From the NCBI GenBank assembly GCA_026645415.1, contig JAPEVH010000022.1:1-64000 (forward strand): 64,000 bases of DNA, read 5' to 3'. This DNA comes from Candidatus Electronema sp. (lineage in GTDB: Bacteria; Desulfobacterota; Desulfobulbia; Desulfobulbales; Desulfobulbaceae). Positions within the stretch are counted from its first letter, which is position 1. Each line of letters starts with the position of its first letter. Both the position numbers and the translations under genes were made by a program. Below the pieces are notes generated by a model. It was given only the letters and a program-made list of their open reading frames with translations, made no database searches and was not told the origin of the DNA. This document shows, piece after piece, positions 52,845-60,824 of this stretch.

Positions 52845-54161
52845 ATGAACCAACACGTAAATTTGGTACTGACTGGTCGCTGGCTAGTCAGCATGGATGG
52901 TAACGAACCACTTGAAGAGGAAGGTATTTCTGTAGCAGTGGCTGGTGACAGAATTGCCGAGATTGGCCTGAATCTAGCCTGCAAATATCCACAAGCAGAG
53001 CTTTTGACCTGTCCGCAGGGCTTGATCATGCCAGGTCTGATCAACAGTCATAGCCATGCAGCTATGTCCTGTTTCCGAGGTTTGGCTGATGATCTGCCGC
53101 TCATGGACTGGCTGACCCAGCACATCTTTCCTCGTGAGGCGCAACTGACCAAAGAAATAGTCTATCAGTCCACCCTGCTGTCGCTTTGCGAGATGATCAA
53201 ATCTGGCACCACCTGCTGCAATGATATGTATCTCTTTACTCAGGAAGTAGCGCGGGCAGCAACAGATGCAGGAATGCGGGCTTGGATTGGTGAAGGCTTT
53301 TTTGATTTTCCTTCGCCCTGCTATGGTGAACTGGAAAACGGTTTTGCCTATGTTGAGGAGCTATTCAAAGCATACAAGGCCAATGATCTCATTACAATCA
53401 CAGTTACCCCTCATTCAGTCTATACCTGCTCGCCGCCGCTACTTCAACGGGCCGCAGCTTTAGCTGAGGAGAAGCAGGCTCTCTTACATATCCATCTTGC
53501 TGAAACGATGAGTGAGGTCAGCGGTTGCATGGAGCAATATGGCTGCTCACCAGTGCAGCATCTGGAACAGCTTGGTCTGCTCAACGAACGGGTGGTGATT
53601 GCGCACGGTGTGCAGATCAGCGAGGAGGAAATTGCTCTGCTGGCCAAACGCAAGGTCAAGGTGGCCCATTGCCCAGAATCAAATATGAAGCTGGCTTCTG
53701 GTATGGCTCCTGTACAGGCGATGTTCAACCAGGGCTTGACAGTCGGTATTGGCACAGACGGCAGTGCCTCTAATAATGATGTGGATATGTTCAGCGAGAT
53801 GAGCACCGCTGCCAAGTTACAAAAGGTGCGGGATTTAGACCCAACTGCTCTGAAGGCAGATGCCGTGTTACAGGCAGCAACAATGGGCGGAGCAGCTTTG
53901 CTGCGGGCTGATGCGGAGATCGGCAGCATCAAGGCTGGTAAAAAGGCGGATCTCATCATGCTGAATATGAATCAGCCGCACCTGACTCCATGTTATCAGC
54001 CAATTTCACATCTGGTCTATGCAGCCAAAGGTAGTGATGTCGTCCATTCAGTAATCAATGGCCAAGTAGTCATGCGTGACCGACAACTGACCACTCTGGA
54101 TGAACTTACAATTATAGAGGAAATGCGTAAGATTGGTGAGATCGTACTACGAATGCACTGA
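52845..54161 (+). CDS. mtaD: 5-methylthioadenosine/S-adenosylhomocysteine deaminase
   Basis: 438 residues of the amidohydrolase superfamily. Metal-site motifs: PGLINSHSHAAMSCFRGLAD, LLHIHLAETMSEV, VIAHGVQISEEE and IGTDGSASNNDVDMFSEM. These match the MtaD/TrzA-like adenosine-analogue deaminases. It would deaminate SAH or MTA to the inosyl form, salvaging products of SAM use. It stands alone after the atpE terminator. Confidence 0.87.
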   Translation: MNQHVNLVLTGRWLVSMDGNEPLEEEGISVAVAGDRIAEIGLNLACKYPQAELLTCPQGLIMPGLINSHSHAAMSCFRGLADDLPLMDWLTQHIFPREAQLTKEIVYQSTLLSLCEMIKSGTTCCNDMYLFTQEVARAATDAGMRAWIGEGFFDFPSPCYGELENGFAYVEELFKAYKANDLITITVTPHSVYTCSPPLLQRAAALAEEKQALLHIHLAETMSEVSGCMEQYGCSPVQHLEQLGLLNERVVIAHGVQISEEEIALLAKRKVKVAHCPESNMKLASGMAPVQAMFNQGLTVGIGTDGSASNNDVDMFSEMSTAAKLQKVRDLDPTALKADAVLQAATMGGAALLRADAEIGSIKAGKKADLIMLNMNQPHLTPCYQPISHLVYAAKGSDVVHSVINGQVVMRDRQLTTLDELTIIEEMRKIGEIVLRMH

Positions 54162-54271
54162 GGAGAGCAAGAAGAAATTTTCTCTATTCAATTAATGAAC
54201 TTTTGGAATGGCATGATATTTATTTAAACATGTTCAACAAATGCAGTATCTGAGTTTTTCATCTTCATTTC

Positions 54272-54301
54272 TTGACAAAGTACTACGGATGGAGCTAATA
54301 A
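54272..54301 (+). promoter_or_regulatory. Sigma-70 type promoter for the TlpA-like gene
   Basis: TTGACA at 54272-54277 and TAATAA at 54296-54301 with an 18-base spacer, about 60 bases before the ATG at 54363. Confidence 0.55.
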
Positions 54302-54362
54302 TGACAATGCTAGGATATCCAAAGGTGTTTTTCTTATTTTTTCTATATAGGTATTATTTGTC

Positions 54363-54866
54363 ATGAATCTCATTGCAACAACCAAGGCTATTACGTTGAC
54401 TGCGTTGCTGTTTCTTTTCCTTGGCAATACAGCACTAGCTGCTAAAGCCATGCCAGAATTTTCTCTTTCTTCCGCTGTAGATAGTGGCAAAATCGTAAAC
54501 AGCAAAGAGTTTCAAGGTAAGGTGCTGTTGGTAACTTTTTTTGCAACTTGGTGTCCTCCTTGTCGCCAAGAAATACCAGAATTCATTGAGTTGCAAAAAA
54601 CATTAAGTGATAAAGGCTTCTCTGTTGTGGCAATCTCGATAGATGAAGGCGGAAGTGAGGTCGTGAAAAAATTAGTTGAGATGGAGCAAATCAACTATCC
54701 TGTGTTGATGGCTAACGAAAGAGTTCTTTCTGGCTTTGGCGGTATTTCAGGGATTCCAACCTCTTTTCTGATTAACCGCAAAGGCAGTGTGGTAAAAAGT
54801 TATCCAGGCTATGTTCAACGTGATCTTGTTGAAGACGATATTGAGCAAATGCTGAAAACAAAATGA
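54363..54866 (+). CDS. TlpA-like periplasmic thiol-disulfide protein
   Basis: 167 residues with a signal peptide (TALLFLFLGNTALA). The thioredoxin-fold active site is TFFATWCPPCRQEIPEFIEL and the cis-Pro is in GISGIPTSFLINRKGS. WCPPC proteins of this group usually keep periplasmic cysteines reduced, for instance in cytochrome c maturation. That would suit the multihaem proteins encoded here, but no direct link is visible. Confidence 0.87.
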   Translation: MNLIATTKAITLTALLFLFLGNTALAAKAMPEFSLSSAVDSGKIVNSKEFQGKVLLVTFFATWCPPCRQEIPEFIELQKTLSDKGFSVVAISIDEGGSEVVKKLVEMEQINYPVLMANERVLSGFGGISGIPTSFLINRKGSVVKSYPGYVQRDLVEDDIEQMLKTK

Positions 54867-54890
54867 TTTCCTATTCCTTAGAAGTTGCTC

Positions 54891-54926
54891 TAATCCTGTA
54901 AGTTACGTAACAGGATTAGGATTTTA
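54891..54926 (+). terminator. Intrinsic terminator after the TlpA-like gene
   Basis: A 9-bp perfect stem TAATCCTGT (54891-54899) and ACAGGATTA (54910-54918), then GGATTTTA. It lies just before the next promoter. Confidence 0.65.
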
Positions 54927-54928
54927 TA

Positions 54929-54957
54929 TTGACATGACAAAGGGAACGCATTATAGT
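54929..54957 (+). promoter_or_regulatory. Strong sigma-70 type promoter
   Basis: TTGACA at 54929-54934 and TATAGT at 54952-54957 with the ideal 17-base spacer. It drives the small exported protein starting at 55012. Confidence 0.8.
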
Positions 54958-55011
54958 CGTTGGTAACTTTGATTCATTCGATATAATAATATATTTCAGG
55001 AGGTTTTTACT

Positions 55012-55206
55012 GTGAAGAAAATTATCGCTGTAGCTGTAGCCGCCGCTTTTGCTGTCACTGTTGGTATTGCTTGGGCCGCAACTGAGACATGCAAAGTTGA
55101 GTCTGTAGAAGGTGACACTGTTACCATCAAATGTGAAGGAACCAAACTGAAAGCGGGTGATGAAGTAAAAGTACAGAAGAAAAAAGCTCCTATTGCCGGT
55201 TGCTGA
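55012..55206 (+). CDS. Small exported cysteine-containing protein
   Basis: 64 residues starting at GTG, 8 bases after a perfect AGGAGG. A signal peptide (MKKIIAVAVAAAFAVTVGIA, cut after WA) leaves about 42 residues with three Cys: ETCKVESVEGDTVTIKCEGT, then KLKAGDEVKVQKKKAPIAGC. The alternating pattern suggests a small beta-barrel. A strong promoter and a strong terminator enclose it as a single-gene unit, so it is probably highly expressed. No named family is recognised; short periplasmic proteins of metal-reducing bacteria have a similar look. Confidence 0.75.
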   Translation: MKKIIAVAVAAAFAVTVGIAWAATETCKVESVEGDTVTIKCEGTKLKAGDEVKVQKKKAPIAGC

Positions 55207-55243
55207 AAAACAATACTAGTTACTTCATAAGTACAGCAGTAGA

Positions 55244-55280
55244 GACCGATGACGGTAACGTCATCGGTCTTTTACGTTTT
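55244..55280 (+). terminator. Very strong intrinsic terminator
   Basis: An 11-bp perfect stem (GACCGATGACG, CGTCATCGGTC) closed by a GTAA tetraloop of the GNRA type, followed by TTTTACGTTTT. It ends the small exported-protein transcript. Confidence 0.9.
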
Positions 55281-55342
55281 GAGGGCTAGAACTATTACAT
55301 ATTGCAAGATGAAAATGTTATTTCTCAACTCTGATTACCCTT

Positions 55343-55867
55343 ATGAAACAGCCTGTTCAAGAAGCAATTTTGACGCGACGGAGTATCCGCGAGTTCACTG
55401 ATCAACCTGTGGAGGCCAATCTTTTAAAGCACATCATCACTGCTGGTATCTGGGCACCATCAGGACTCAATAATCAGCCGTGGAAGTTTGTAATCATTCA
55501 TAATGCTAGTATCCGTGCCCGGCTGGCCGAACTAACCCATTATGCGCACATTGTCAAGGCAGCCCCAGCCTTAATTGCCGTTTACCTTGATCAGGAAAAG
55601 ATGTATGATCGGATAAAAGATCATCAGGCCGCCGGAGCCTGCATTCAAAATATGCTGTTGTCTGCACATGAGCTGGGCTTAGGTGCGGTCTGGCTAGGGC
55701 AAATTCTTGCCAATAAAGTACAGGTAAATGAAGTATTAGGTTTGAGTAACCAGTATGAATTGGCCGCAGTGATCGCCTTCGGTCATCCGCAGCATAAAAA
55801 TCAGCAGTCTCAGCGGTTGGCATTGGAACAGTTCATCTTACACGAATTCGGAGAAAACTCCCCATGA
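55343..55867 (+). CDS. Nitroreductase-family flavoprotein
   Basis: 174 residues. The FMN-binding N-terminus is ILTRRSIREFTDQPV and is followed by AGIWAPSGLNNQPWKFVIIH. The region AACIQNMLLSAHELGLGAVW is the typical central helix and GHPQHKNQQSQR the end. Members reduce nitro compounds, quinones or other acceptors with NAD(P)H; the substrate is unknown. Its stop overlaps the next start (ATGA). Confidence 0.88.
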   Translation: MKQPVQEAILTRRSIREFTDQPVEANLLKHIITAGIWAPSGLNNQPWKFVIIHNASIRARLAELTHYAHIVKAAPALIAVYLDQEKMYDRIKDHQAAGACIQNMLLSAHELGLGAVWLGQILANKVQVNEVLGLSNQYELAAVIAFGHPQHKNQQSQRLALEQFILHEFGENSP

Positions 55868-56397
55868 AACAAGGTGTTATAGCAGTAAAAAAAATTTTGT
55901 TGTTTGCCCTAAGTACTACTCTACTCCTCTCAAGCTGTGTTTTTCCTACCTCATCGATTCAGACAGATTTAGGAGGGCTGCCGCCTATTCCTGGCTTTGC
56001 TGACGACATCCACGATGTTATGCTGCCCGCAGAAATGGAATGGGATCGTGCTCGCTCTATGGCTATCAAAACAGAATCCTTTCATGGCGGAGTTTGGCAT
56101 TATACTGGGAAGGTCGAAACAGTGTCTTTGAAAGACTATATGTTTACCGCCATGCAAGACAGCGGCTGGAAATTGGTTGGTGAGGCAGCCTCGACAGACA
56201 TCATGTTTGCCTTTGTCAAACCACATAAAACCTGCATGATGATCATTTCTGAAGGGACTTTTGGTAGCACTGCCTTAACGCTCTATGTAACCATTGACAA
56301 AACTGCGGCGGTCAAGCTCAATCCCTTTGGTGAACCAGCTACAAAACCGCAGCCGCAACAAAATGCAATGGACAGCGGCTATCCAATGGCCTATTGA
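55864..56397 (+). CDS. Lipoprotein of unknown function
   Basis: 177 residues. A lipoprotein signal (ILLFALSTTLLLSSCVFPTS) places a lipidated Cys near residue 25. The body has a conserved-looking block: VMLPAEMEWDRARSMAIKTE, KDYMFTAMQDSGWKLVGEAA and KTCMMIISEGTFGSTALTLY, a pattern I associate with delta-proteobacterial lipoproteins of unknown role. It overlaps the nitroreductase gene by four bases, and coaBC starts 2 bases after its stop. Confidence 0.75.
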   Translation: MKQGVIAVKKILLFALSTTLLLSSCVFPTSSIQTDLGGLPPIPGFADDIHDVMLPAEMEWDRARSMAIKTESFHGGVWHYTGKVETVSLKDYMFTAMQDSGWKLVGEAASTDIMFAFVKPHKTCMMIISEGTFGSTALTLYVTIDKTAAVKLNPFGEPATKPQPQQNAMDSGYPMAY

Positions 56398-56398
56398 G

Positions 56399-57607
56399 AT
56401 GCGTGGTAAGAAAATTCTCTTTGGAGTTTGTGGCTCAATAGCTGCGTTCAAAGCTGCTGGCTGGGTTCATACTCTGACCAAAGAAGGCGCACAGGTGCAG
56501 GTGTTAATGACCTCTGCGGCAGCTCGTTTTGTCACACCGCTGACTTTTACCGCTCTGTCCGGTAGTCCAGCACAAAGTGAGATGTTTGCAGGAGACATGG
56601 CTCATATCGCCCTGTCTGCGGCAACAGATATAATTCTTATTGCTCCGGCTACGGCTCAGACCATTGCTCGGCTCGCACAAGGTTTGGCTGATGATTTGTT
56701 GGCAGCGGCCGTGCTGTCTAGCCCTGCGCCAGTAGTAATTTGCCCAGCCATGAATTCACGGATGCTGGATCATCCGGCAACGCAGAGAAATCTACGTATC
56801 TTGCGTGAATTTGGTTATACTGTGGTTGAGCCAGAATGCGGGCGATTAGCCTGTGGCGAAGAAGGTGCGGGGCGGCTTGCAGAGTGGGACACAGTTCGAG
56901 AAGTCTTGCTCAGTTTGCTGACAACACAAGATTTGGCCAAACAGCAGGTACTCATTACTGCTGGGCCAACGCGAGAACCACTCGATCCAGCCCGTTTTCT
57001 CAGTAATCGTTCTAGTGGCAAGATGGGCTATGCTTTAGCAAGAACAGCAAAACGGCGGGGAGCAACAGTAACTTTGATTTCCGGCCCAGTGGCCTTGGAG
57101 CCGCCGCCCGGTGTGCAGGTAGTGCGGGTGGAAACTGGTCTGGAAATGGCCGAGGCAGTAAGCCAGTATGCTCCGACAGCCTCTATAGTTGTCAAGGCAG
57201 CCGCAGTGGCAGACTTCCGGCCAGCCGCCTTTTCTGTAGAGAAAATCAAAAAAACAACAACGGAACCTCTGCTGGAATTGACTCCTAATCCAGATATTCT
57301 TGCAGAATTAGGACGCACACGGCGGGCGAGCCAAGTCTTGATTGGTTTTGCTGCGGAAAGCAGTAAGCACGAGGCAGAAGGCAAACGTAAGCTGCTGGCT
57401 AAAAACGCGGATATGATCGTGGTCAACGATATTCTTGGCCAAGACACTGGCTTTGATGTGGATACCAACCAAGTCACGCTGATTACGCAGGATAGCATCG
57501 AACAACTCGACCTGCTTTCTAAAGAAGAAACTGCTGACCGTATCTGGAACAAGGCATTGTCCTTATTGGACAGCAAAAGGAGGCAGTATGGAATTGAGCA
57601 GATCTGA
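56399..57607 (+). CDS. coaBC: Bifunctional phosphopantothenoylcysteine decarboxylase/synthetase
   Basis: 402 residues from MRGKKILFGVCGSIAAFKAA. The CoaC half has the flavin-site stretch ICPAMNSRMLDHPATQRNL (PAMNxxM motif) and ECGRLACGEEGAGRL with the catalytic Cys. The CoaB half has TAGPTREPLDPARFLSNRSS, SGKMGYALA and VKAAAVADFRP. It carries out two steps of CoA synthesis. The upstream in-frame start at 56294 would overlap the lipoprotein gene by about 100 bases and is rejected. Confidence 0.95.
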   Translation: MRGKKILFGVCGSIAAFKAAGWVHTLTKEGAQVQVLMTSAAARFVTPLTFTALSGSPAQSEMFAGDMAHIALSAATDIILIAPATAQTIARLAQGLADDLLAAAVLSSPAPVVICPAMNSRMLDHPATQRNLRILREFGYTVVEPECGRLACGEEGAGRLAEWDTVREVLLSLLTTQDLAKQQVLITAGPTREPLDPARFLSNRSSGKMGYALARTAKRRGATVTLISGPVALEPPPGVQVVRVETGLEMAEAVSQYAPTASIVVKAAAVADFRPAAFSVEKIKKTTTEPLLELTPNPDILAELGRTRRASQVLIGFAAESSKHEAEGKRKLLAKNADMIVVNDILGQDTGFDVDTNQVTLITQDSIEQLDLLSKEETADRIWNKALSLLDSKRRQYGIEQI

Positions 57608-58109
57608 GCAGAAGCGCAGAGCCAAGCGGCTAGAGGAATTGACTGGGGAATTAGCTGCGTTACCATCTGTTCTGATTGAACAGATTCCAATAAATGAAGA
57701 AGTCCGCTGCCTGCTCCAAGAAGCTGCTACTCTCGGCCGGGATGGTGCTCGCCGCCGCCTGATCAAACATATCACCAAGTTGCTGCGCGAAGAAAACTCT
57801 GTTGATGCGCTATATCAGTTTCTTGCAGAACGCAAGGGAACAACCTTGTTGCGCAAGAAGCAGCAGTGTGAAGTAGAACATCTGCGGGATGCGTTGATCG
57901 AAGAGGCCTTTACTGCTAAGGAAGCGCAGGTGGATTTCTGTGAAATGTGGACATCGAAAGTCGCTGGAGATATTGTTGAACAACTGCCTTTTGCAAATTC
58001 ACAGGAGTTAAGCCGACTCGCTTTTCTCTTTGCTGTTAGCCGCAATCCTCGGCATAGTCGAGAAATTTTCAGGATATTGAAGGCGGCGCAGGAGCGGAGT
58101 GCGCGTTAG
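57588..58109 (+). CDS. darP: DarP/YjgA-like ribosome-associated protein (DUF615)
   Basis: 173 residues. The pattern SEQKRRAKRLEELTGELAAL, then LIEQIPINEEVRCLLQEAA and GARRRLIKHITKLLREE matches the DUF615 family. The E. coli member acts in 50S subunit maturation. AAAGGAGG precedes the ATG, which lies 20 bases inside coaBC. The homology is moderate by eye. Confidence 0.75.
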   Translation: MELSRSEQKRRAKRLEELTGELAALPSVLIEQIPINEEVRCLLQEAATLGRDGARRRLIKHITKLLREENSVDALYQFLAERKGTTLLRKKQQCEVEHLRDALIEEAFTAKEAQVDFCEMWTSKVAGDIVEQLPFANSQELSRLAFLFAVSRNPRHSREIFRILKAAQERSAR

Positions 58110-58141
58110 TGAGTTTTGTCTGAGCAACTAGGACGAAAAAT

Positions 58142-58168
58142 AACCGCCTCCTTGTACAGAAGACGGTT
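58142..58168 (-). terminator. Intrinsic terminator for the CAP-domain gene
   Basis: On the minus strand, AACCGTCTTCT pairs with AGGAGGCGGTT (11 bp, two G-T pairs) around a short loop, followed by ATTTTTCG. It serves the CAP-domain gene and may also stop darP transcription weakly. Confidence 0.75.
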
Positions 58169-58198
58169 GTGCTAAGGGAGAGAAAATCAGCTTATTCC

Positions 58199-58858
58199 TT
58201 AGTAGGGTCTCTGACCAACCATATTACCTGGCGGGTAATAGCTACAAACCCAGATTTGCCCGTTATCACCACAGACAGACATAGCGCAGCCTACTTCTTT
58301 GGTGGTTTTCCAGACAAGCTGCGTGTAGTGACCACATACTCCAGAACAGCTATTGGCAGCATAGTTATAGTCCTTGATTTCATTGCCCCAAGCATCAGTA
58401 ACCTCTTGCGGGCTTTTATGTTGAAAATCCCTACGACCATCAGACCAGATCAGTGGGCTAGCTTGGTAGATATTCTCACCATAACCATTATTACTGTGGT
58501 ACATGGCGCAGTTATCTTTTTTCAGGTGATCAGCCCAACCTTGGGCTATGCTTGCCAGCTTATCTGACCATTTCAACGAAGGAGAGCCAACATCAGCTCG
58601 CCAGCGATTATGCACAGACAGCATGGCAGCTTGATCAACCGTGCCCGTTCCCACATTTCCTCCTGTAGATTCAGCAGACAACGTTGGAAAAACAGGAGGC
58701 AAGGCACTGTTTTCCTCCTCAATAGCACGAGGTGCTAACATTGTTGCTTCTGGTTTTGATTGGCAGGCTGCAAGGGTGGTAAGCAACACAATTCCGACTA
58801 GAATGGTTACCTGTTGGGGAAGTTTTGTTTTTCCTCCTATAACTGTTGCAGTTTTCAT
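58199..58858 (-). CDS. CAP-domain (SCP/PR-1) lipoprotein
   Basis: 219 residues from the ATG at 58858, with AGGAGG 6 bases upstream. A lipoprotein signal (ILVGIVLLTTLAACQS) is followed by a linker and a CAP domain. CAP motifs: HNRWRADVGSPSLKWSDKLA, GENIYQAS, GHYTQLVWKTTKEVGCA and WVCSYYPPGNMVG. Six or so Cys probably form disulfides. The role of bacterial CAP proteins is not settled. The leader resembles a cyclic dinucleotide riboswitch, so expression may follow that signal. An upstream in-frame start at 58927 would lie within the aptamer. Confidence 0.88.
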   Translation of the reverse strand: MKTATVIGGKTKLPQQVTILVGIVLLTTLAACQSKPEATMLAPRAIEEENSALPPVFPTLSAESTGGNVGTGTVDQAAMLSVHNRWRADVGSPSLKWSDKLASIAQGWADHLKKDNCAMYHSNNGYGENIYQASPLIWSDGRRDFQHKSPQEVTDAWGNEIKDYNYAANSCSGVCGHYTQLVWKTTKEVGCAMSVCGDNGQIWVCSYYPPGNMVGQRPY

Positions 58859-58881
58859 AATACCCTCCTGGTATGTGGTAA

Positions 58882-58955
58882 AGCAGACAACCCGGCTATC
58901 TACTAGAGACCCGTGGCTTTCCGACACCGCCTCGCGACGATTGTGGCCTTATGCA
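58882..58955 (-). promoter_or_regulatory. GEMM-I-like cyclic dinucleotide riboswitch
   Basis: The leader RNA contains GGAAAGCCACGGGUCUC (58922-58906), matching the GEMM core of the form GCAAAGCC-ACGGGuCU. It is followed by AGAUAGCCGGGUUGUC (58901-58886), matching the 3' strand. Upstream, AUCGUC-GCGA-GGCGGU makes a 6-bp helix with a GNRA loop, as the first GEMM hairpin does. The 5' strand (AAGGCCACA) is a poorer match. The element ends about 25 bases before the CAP-gene ATG. Ligand type (c-di-GMP or cGAMP) cannot be told. Confidence 0.7.
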
Positions 58956-58961
58956 ACTTTC

Positions 58962-58986
58962 CGGTACGGAAATTTTTTTTCCGTAC
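58962..58986. repeat. Perfect inverted repeat GGTACGGAAA/TTTCCGTACC
   Basis: Ten-base arms enclose five T residues (plus strand). In the CAP-gene leader it sits immediately before the aptamer-like element, with two more short hairpins further upstream (ACCAGA/TCTGGT and GCTTA/TAAGC). Confidence 0.8.
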
Positions 58987-59045
58987 CAACCAGAAAGTCT
59001 GGTACTCTGCTTACTTAATAAGCTAAAGCAGTTCTTTCTACTTTT

Positions 59046-59074
59046 ATGGTAGGTTAAAAAAGTTGACTTGTCAA
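59046..59074 (-). promoter_or_regulatory. Sigma-70 type promoter for the CAP-domain gene
   Basis: On the minus strand TTGACA (59074-59069) and TACCAT (59051-59046) with a 17-base spacer. The transcript would start near 59039 and carry a leader of about 180 bases. Confidence 0.6.
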
Positions 59075-59251
59075 GTGTTTTGATAATGGTTATCGTTAAG
59101 TATAAAGTTATATAACTTTTTAATATAAATTGATATTTATTTAAAAATATAGTCATAAACATTGGTATAATTTTTTAAATTTTATTTTTTCTATTGTTCA
59201 GAATGTTGTCACAGTGCAGCTATCGCGTTCTTCTTTAACAAACCTAAGCCA

Positions 59252-60766
59252 ATGAAAAAAACTGACCAACTCCTTTTAGTTTTGTCAATTCAGCAATTTT
59301 CGGCACTTAAAGCGAAACTGTCAGAAAAATTTTATCTAAACGAGCAGTCTCCCATTCCTTGTCAACGAATATTCTTTGATAGCTTTGATTGGCGTTTGTA
59401 TCAGAAAAATATTATCTGTTTCTATGAAAAAGAGCAGCTCCATTTACACGATTTTACTGATAGTCCTGTAACCCAGCCGCTCTCTCTGTATGACAAGCCT
59501 CCTCATTTCTGGCAAGAACTGCCTGAATCAGCTCTGCAAGAGAAACTGGCAGAGCTTCTCCAAATCCGCGCTCTTCTGCCGCAGGTGGAATTTTCTGGCA
59601 CCTTAAGCACGCTCGATTTGCATAAAGAACAAGAAGATAAAAGTTTTATCCGCGCCCAGATTATCGAAACCGGGACAGACGTTCTGGTCGAGCTACAGGC
59701 TCATACATGCCATCAAAAGCAATTCCGTAAACGAATCCGCCAGCTCAAAAAATTAGGAAAACCTTGCGCATTTCCTCTGAGACAACAGCTAGAATTTGCT
59801 CTAAAAAATGCAGGTCGCAGTATGGCAGAATGTGAGCCGTTTACCTTGCCTGTGCTAGAGCCAGAAATGGCCAGCCTGAAAGCGGCAAAGTTAATCTGTT
59901 ATTCTTTGTTAATGGTGATGCAGCGCAATCTACAAGGCGTGATCGATGACATTGACAGTGAATTTCTTCATGACTTTCGGGTAGCTGTGCGGCGCACTCG
60001 CTCTCTATTAGCACTACTAAAAGACAGACTGGAACCAGATATTCGGGATCGTTTTCGAGCTGACTTTCGGGACTTGGGAAGAATTACCGGCCCTGTCCGC
60101 GATCTGGATGTCCAGCTCCTAAGCACCAAAGAATGCCACGCGCAACTACCACAAAGCCTACATAAAGGGCTGCATAGTTTTTTTGCTGTTTTGCGGGAGA
60201 GACGAACCAATGAGCAGGACAAGTTAAAGAAAGAACTCGCTGCACCGGAATATCAAAGGCTACTTCAGGACTGGCAGGAATATTTGGAACAGGAAAGCAG
60301 TGAGACAGGCAAAACAATCGGCCAAACTGCCCAGAGAATTATTCAGAAGCAGTTTGCGAAAATGCTGCGGGCTATACAGGCACTTAACAATCAATCCCCT
60401 GATAAAGAGCTGCATCAGGTCCGCATCCAAGGAAAAAAGTTGCGCTATGCCCTAGAGTTTTTCCGCTCTCTCTATCCTTCCAAAGAGATTGAGCGATTGA
60501 TAAGGACACTCAAGCAACTTCAAGATGATCTTGGCTTTTGGAATGATTTATCTGTGCAGGAAAAAACACTAGCAGGGGAACTCAATAAGATTGTGCCAAA
60601 TACAGAGGAAACAGTATCTATTGCAGCAGCTATCGGTGCGTTGTTAGGTGACGTCGAGAGAAAAAGGCAGCTCGCACGAGAAGGGTTGGAAGCAGCCTTT
60701 CAGCAGTTTACTGGCAAAAAAAATATACATCATTGGCAGCAACTTTTTGGTGCAAAAGTGAAATAA
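59252..60766 (+). CDS. CHAD-domain protein with degenerate CYTH-like N-terminus
   Basis: 504 residues. The C-terminal about 290 residues form a CHAD domain with its basic helices: FLHDFRVAVRRTRSLLALLK, RDLGRITGPVRDLDVQLL, and LHQVRIQGKKLRYALEFF. CHAD domains bind polyphosphate. The N-terminal 200 residues occupy the place of a CYTH triphosphatase, but the ExExK signature is not evident and only scattered features remain. It may be a polyphosphate-associated protein without catalysis. Confidence 0.85.
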   Translation: MKKTDQLLLVLSIQQFSALKAKLSEKFYLNEQSPIPCQRIFFDSFDWRLYQKNIICFYEKEQLHLHDFTDSPVTQPLSLYDKPPHFWQELPESALQEKLAELLQIRALLPQVEFSGTLSTLDLHKEQEDKSFIRAQIIETGTDVLVELQAHTCHQKQFRKRIRQLKKLGKPCAFPLRQQLEFALKNAGRSMAECEPFTLPVLEPEMASLKAAKLICYSLLMVMQRNLQGVIDDIDSEFLHDFRVAVRRTRSLLALLKDRLEPDIRDRFRADFRDLGRITGPVRDLDVQLLSTKECHAQLPQSLHKGLHSFFAVLRERRTNEQDKLKKELAAPEYQRLLQDWQEYLEQESSETGKTIGQTAQRIIQKQFAKMLRAIQALNNQSPDKELHQVRIQGKKLRYALEFFRSLYPSKEIERLIRTLKQLQDDLGFWNDLSVQEKTLAGELNKIVPNTEETVSIAAAIGALLGDVERKRQLAREGLEAAFQQFTGKKNIHHWQQLFGAKVK

Positions 60767-60784
60767 TCTGAAAATGTTAGCAGA

Positions 60785-60820
60785 AGAGACTGCCTCGCAC
60801 AAAAACGAGCCAGTCTCTTT
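60785..60820. terminator. Bidirectional terminator between CHAD gene and gyrB
   Basis: AGAGACTG and CAGTCTCT arms with an inner CTCG/CGAG stem, flanked by A and T runs on both sides (TTTTGTG on plus). It serves the convergent CHAD and gyrB genes. Confidence 0.75.
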
Positions 60821-60824
60821 TGTG

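Larger units (their letters stand above)
58859..59251. other. Structured leader and divergent promoter region
   Basis: No gene is supported in these 393 bases. On the minus strand it holds a promoter (59046-59074), three hairpins and the aptamer-like element before the CAP gene. The half nearer the CHAD gene (59095-59251) is very AT-rich with no clear feature. Confidence 0.6.

Noticed and set aside
54224-54505. Open frame opposite the TlpA-like gene
   Set aside because: Shadow of the signal-peptide region; the TlpA-like gene has promoter, signal and active site.
59082-59094. Fur-box-like GATAATGGTTATC palindrome
   Set aside because: Only one short match in very AT-rich DNA, about 160 bases from the CHAD gene, and no iron-related gene nearby. 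Not enough to call.
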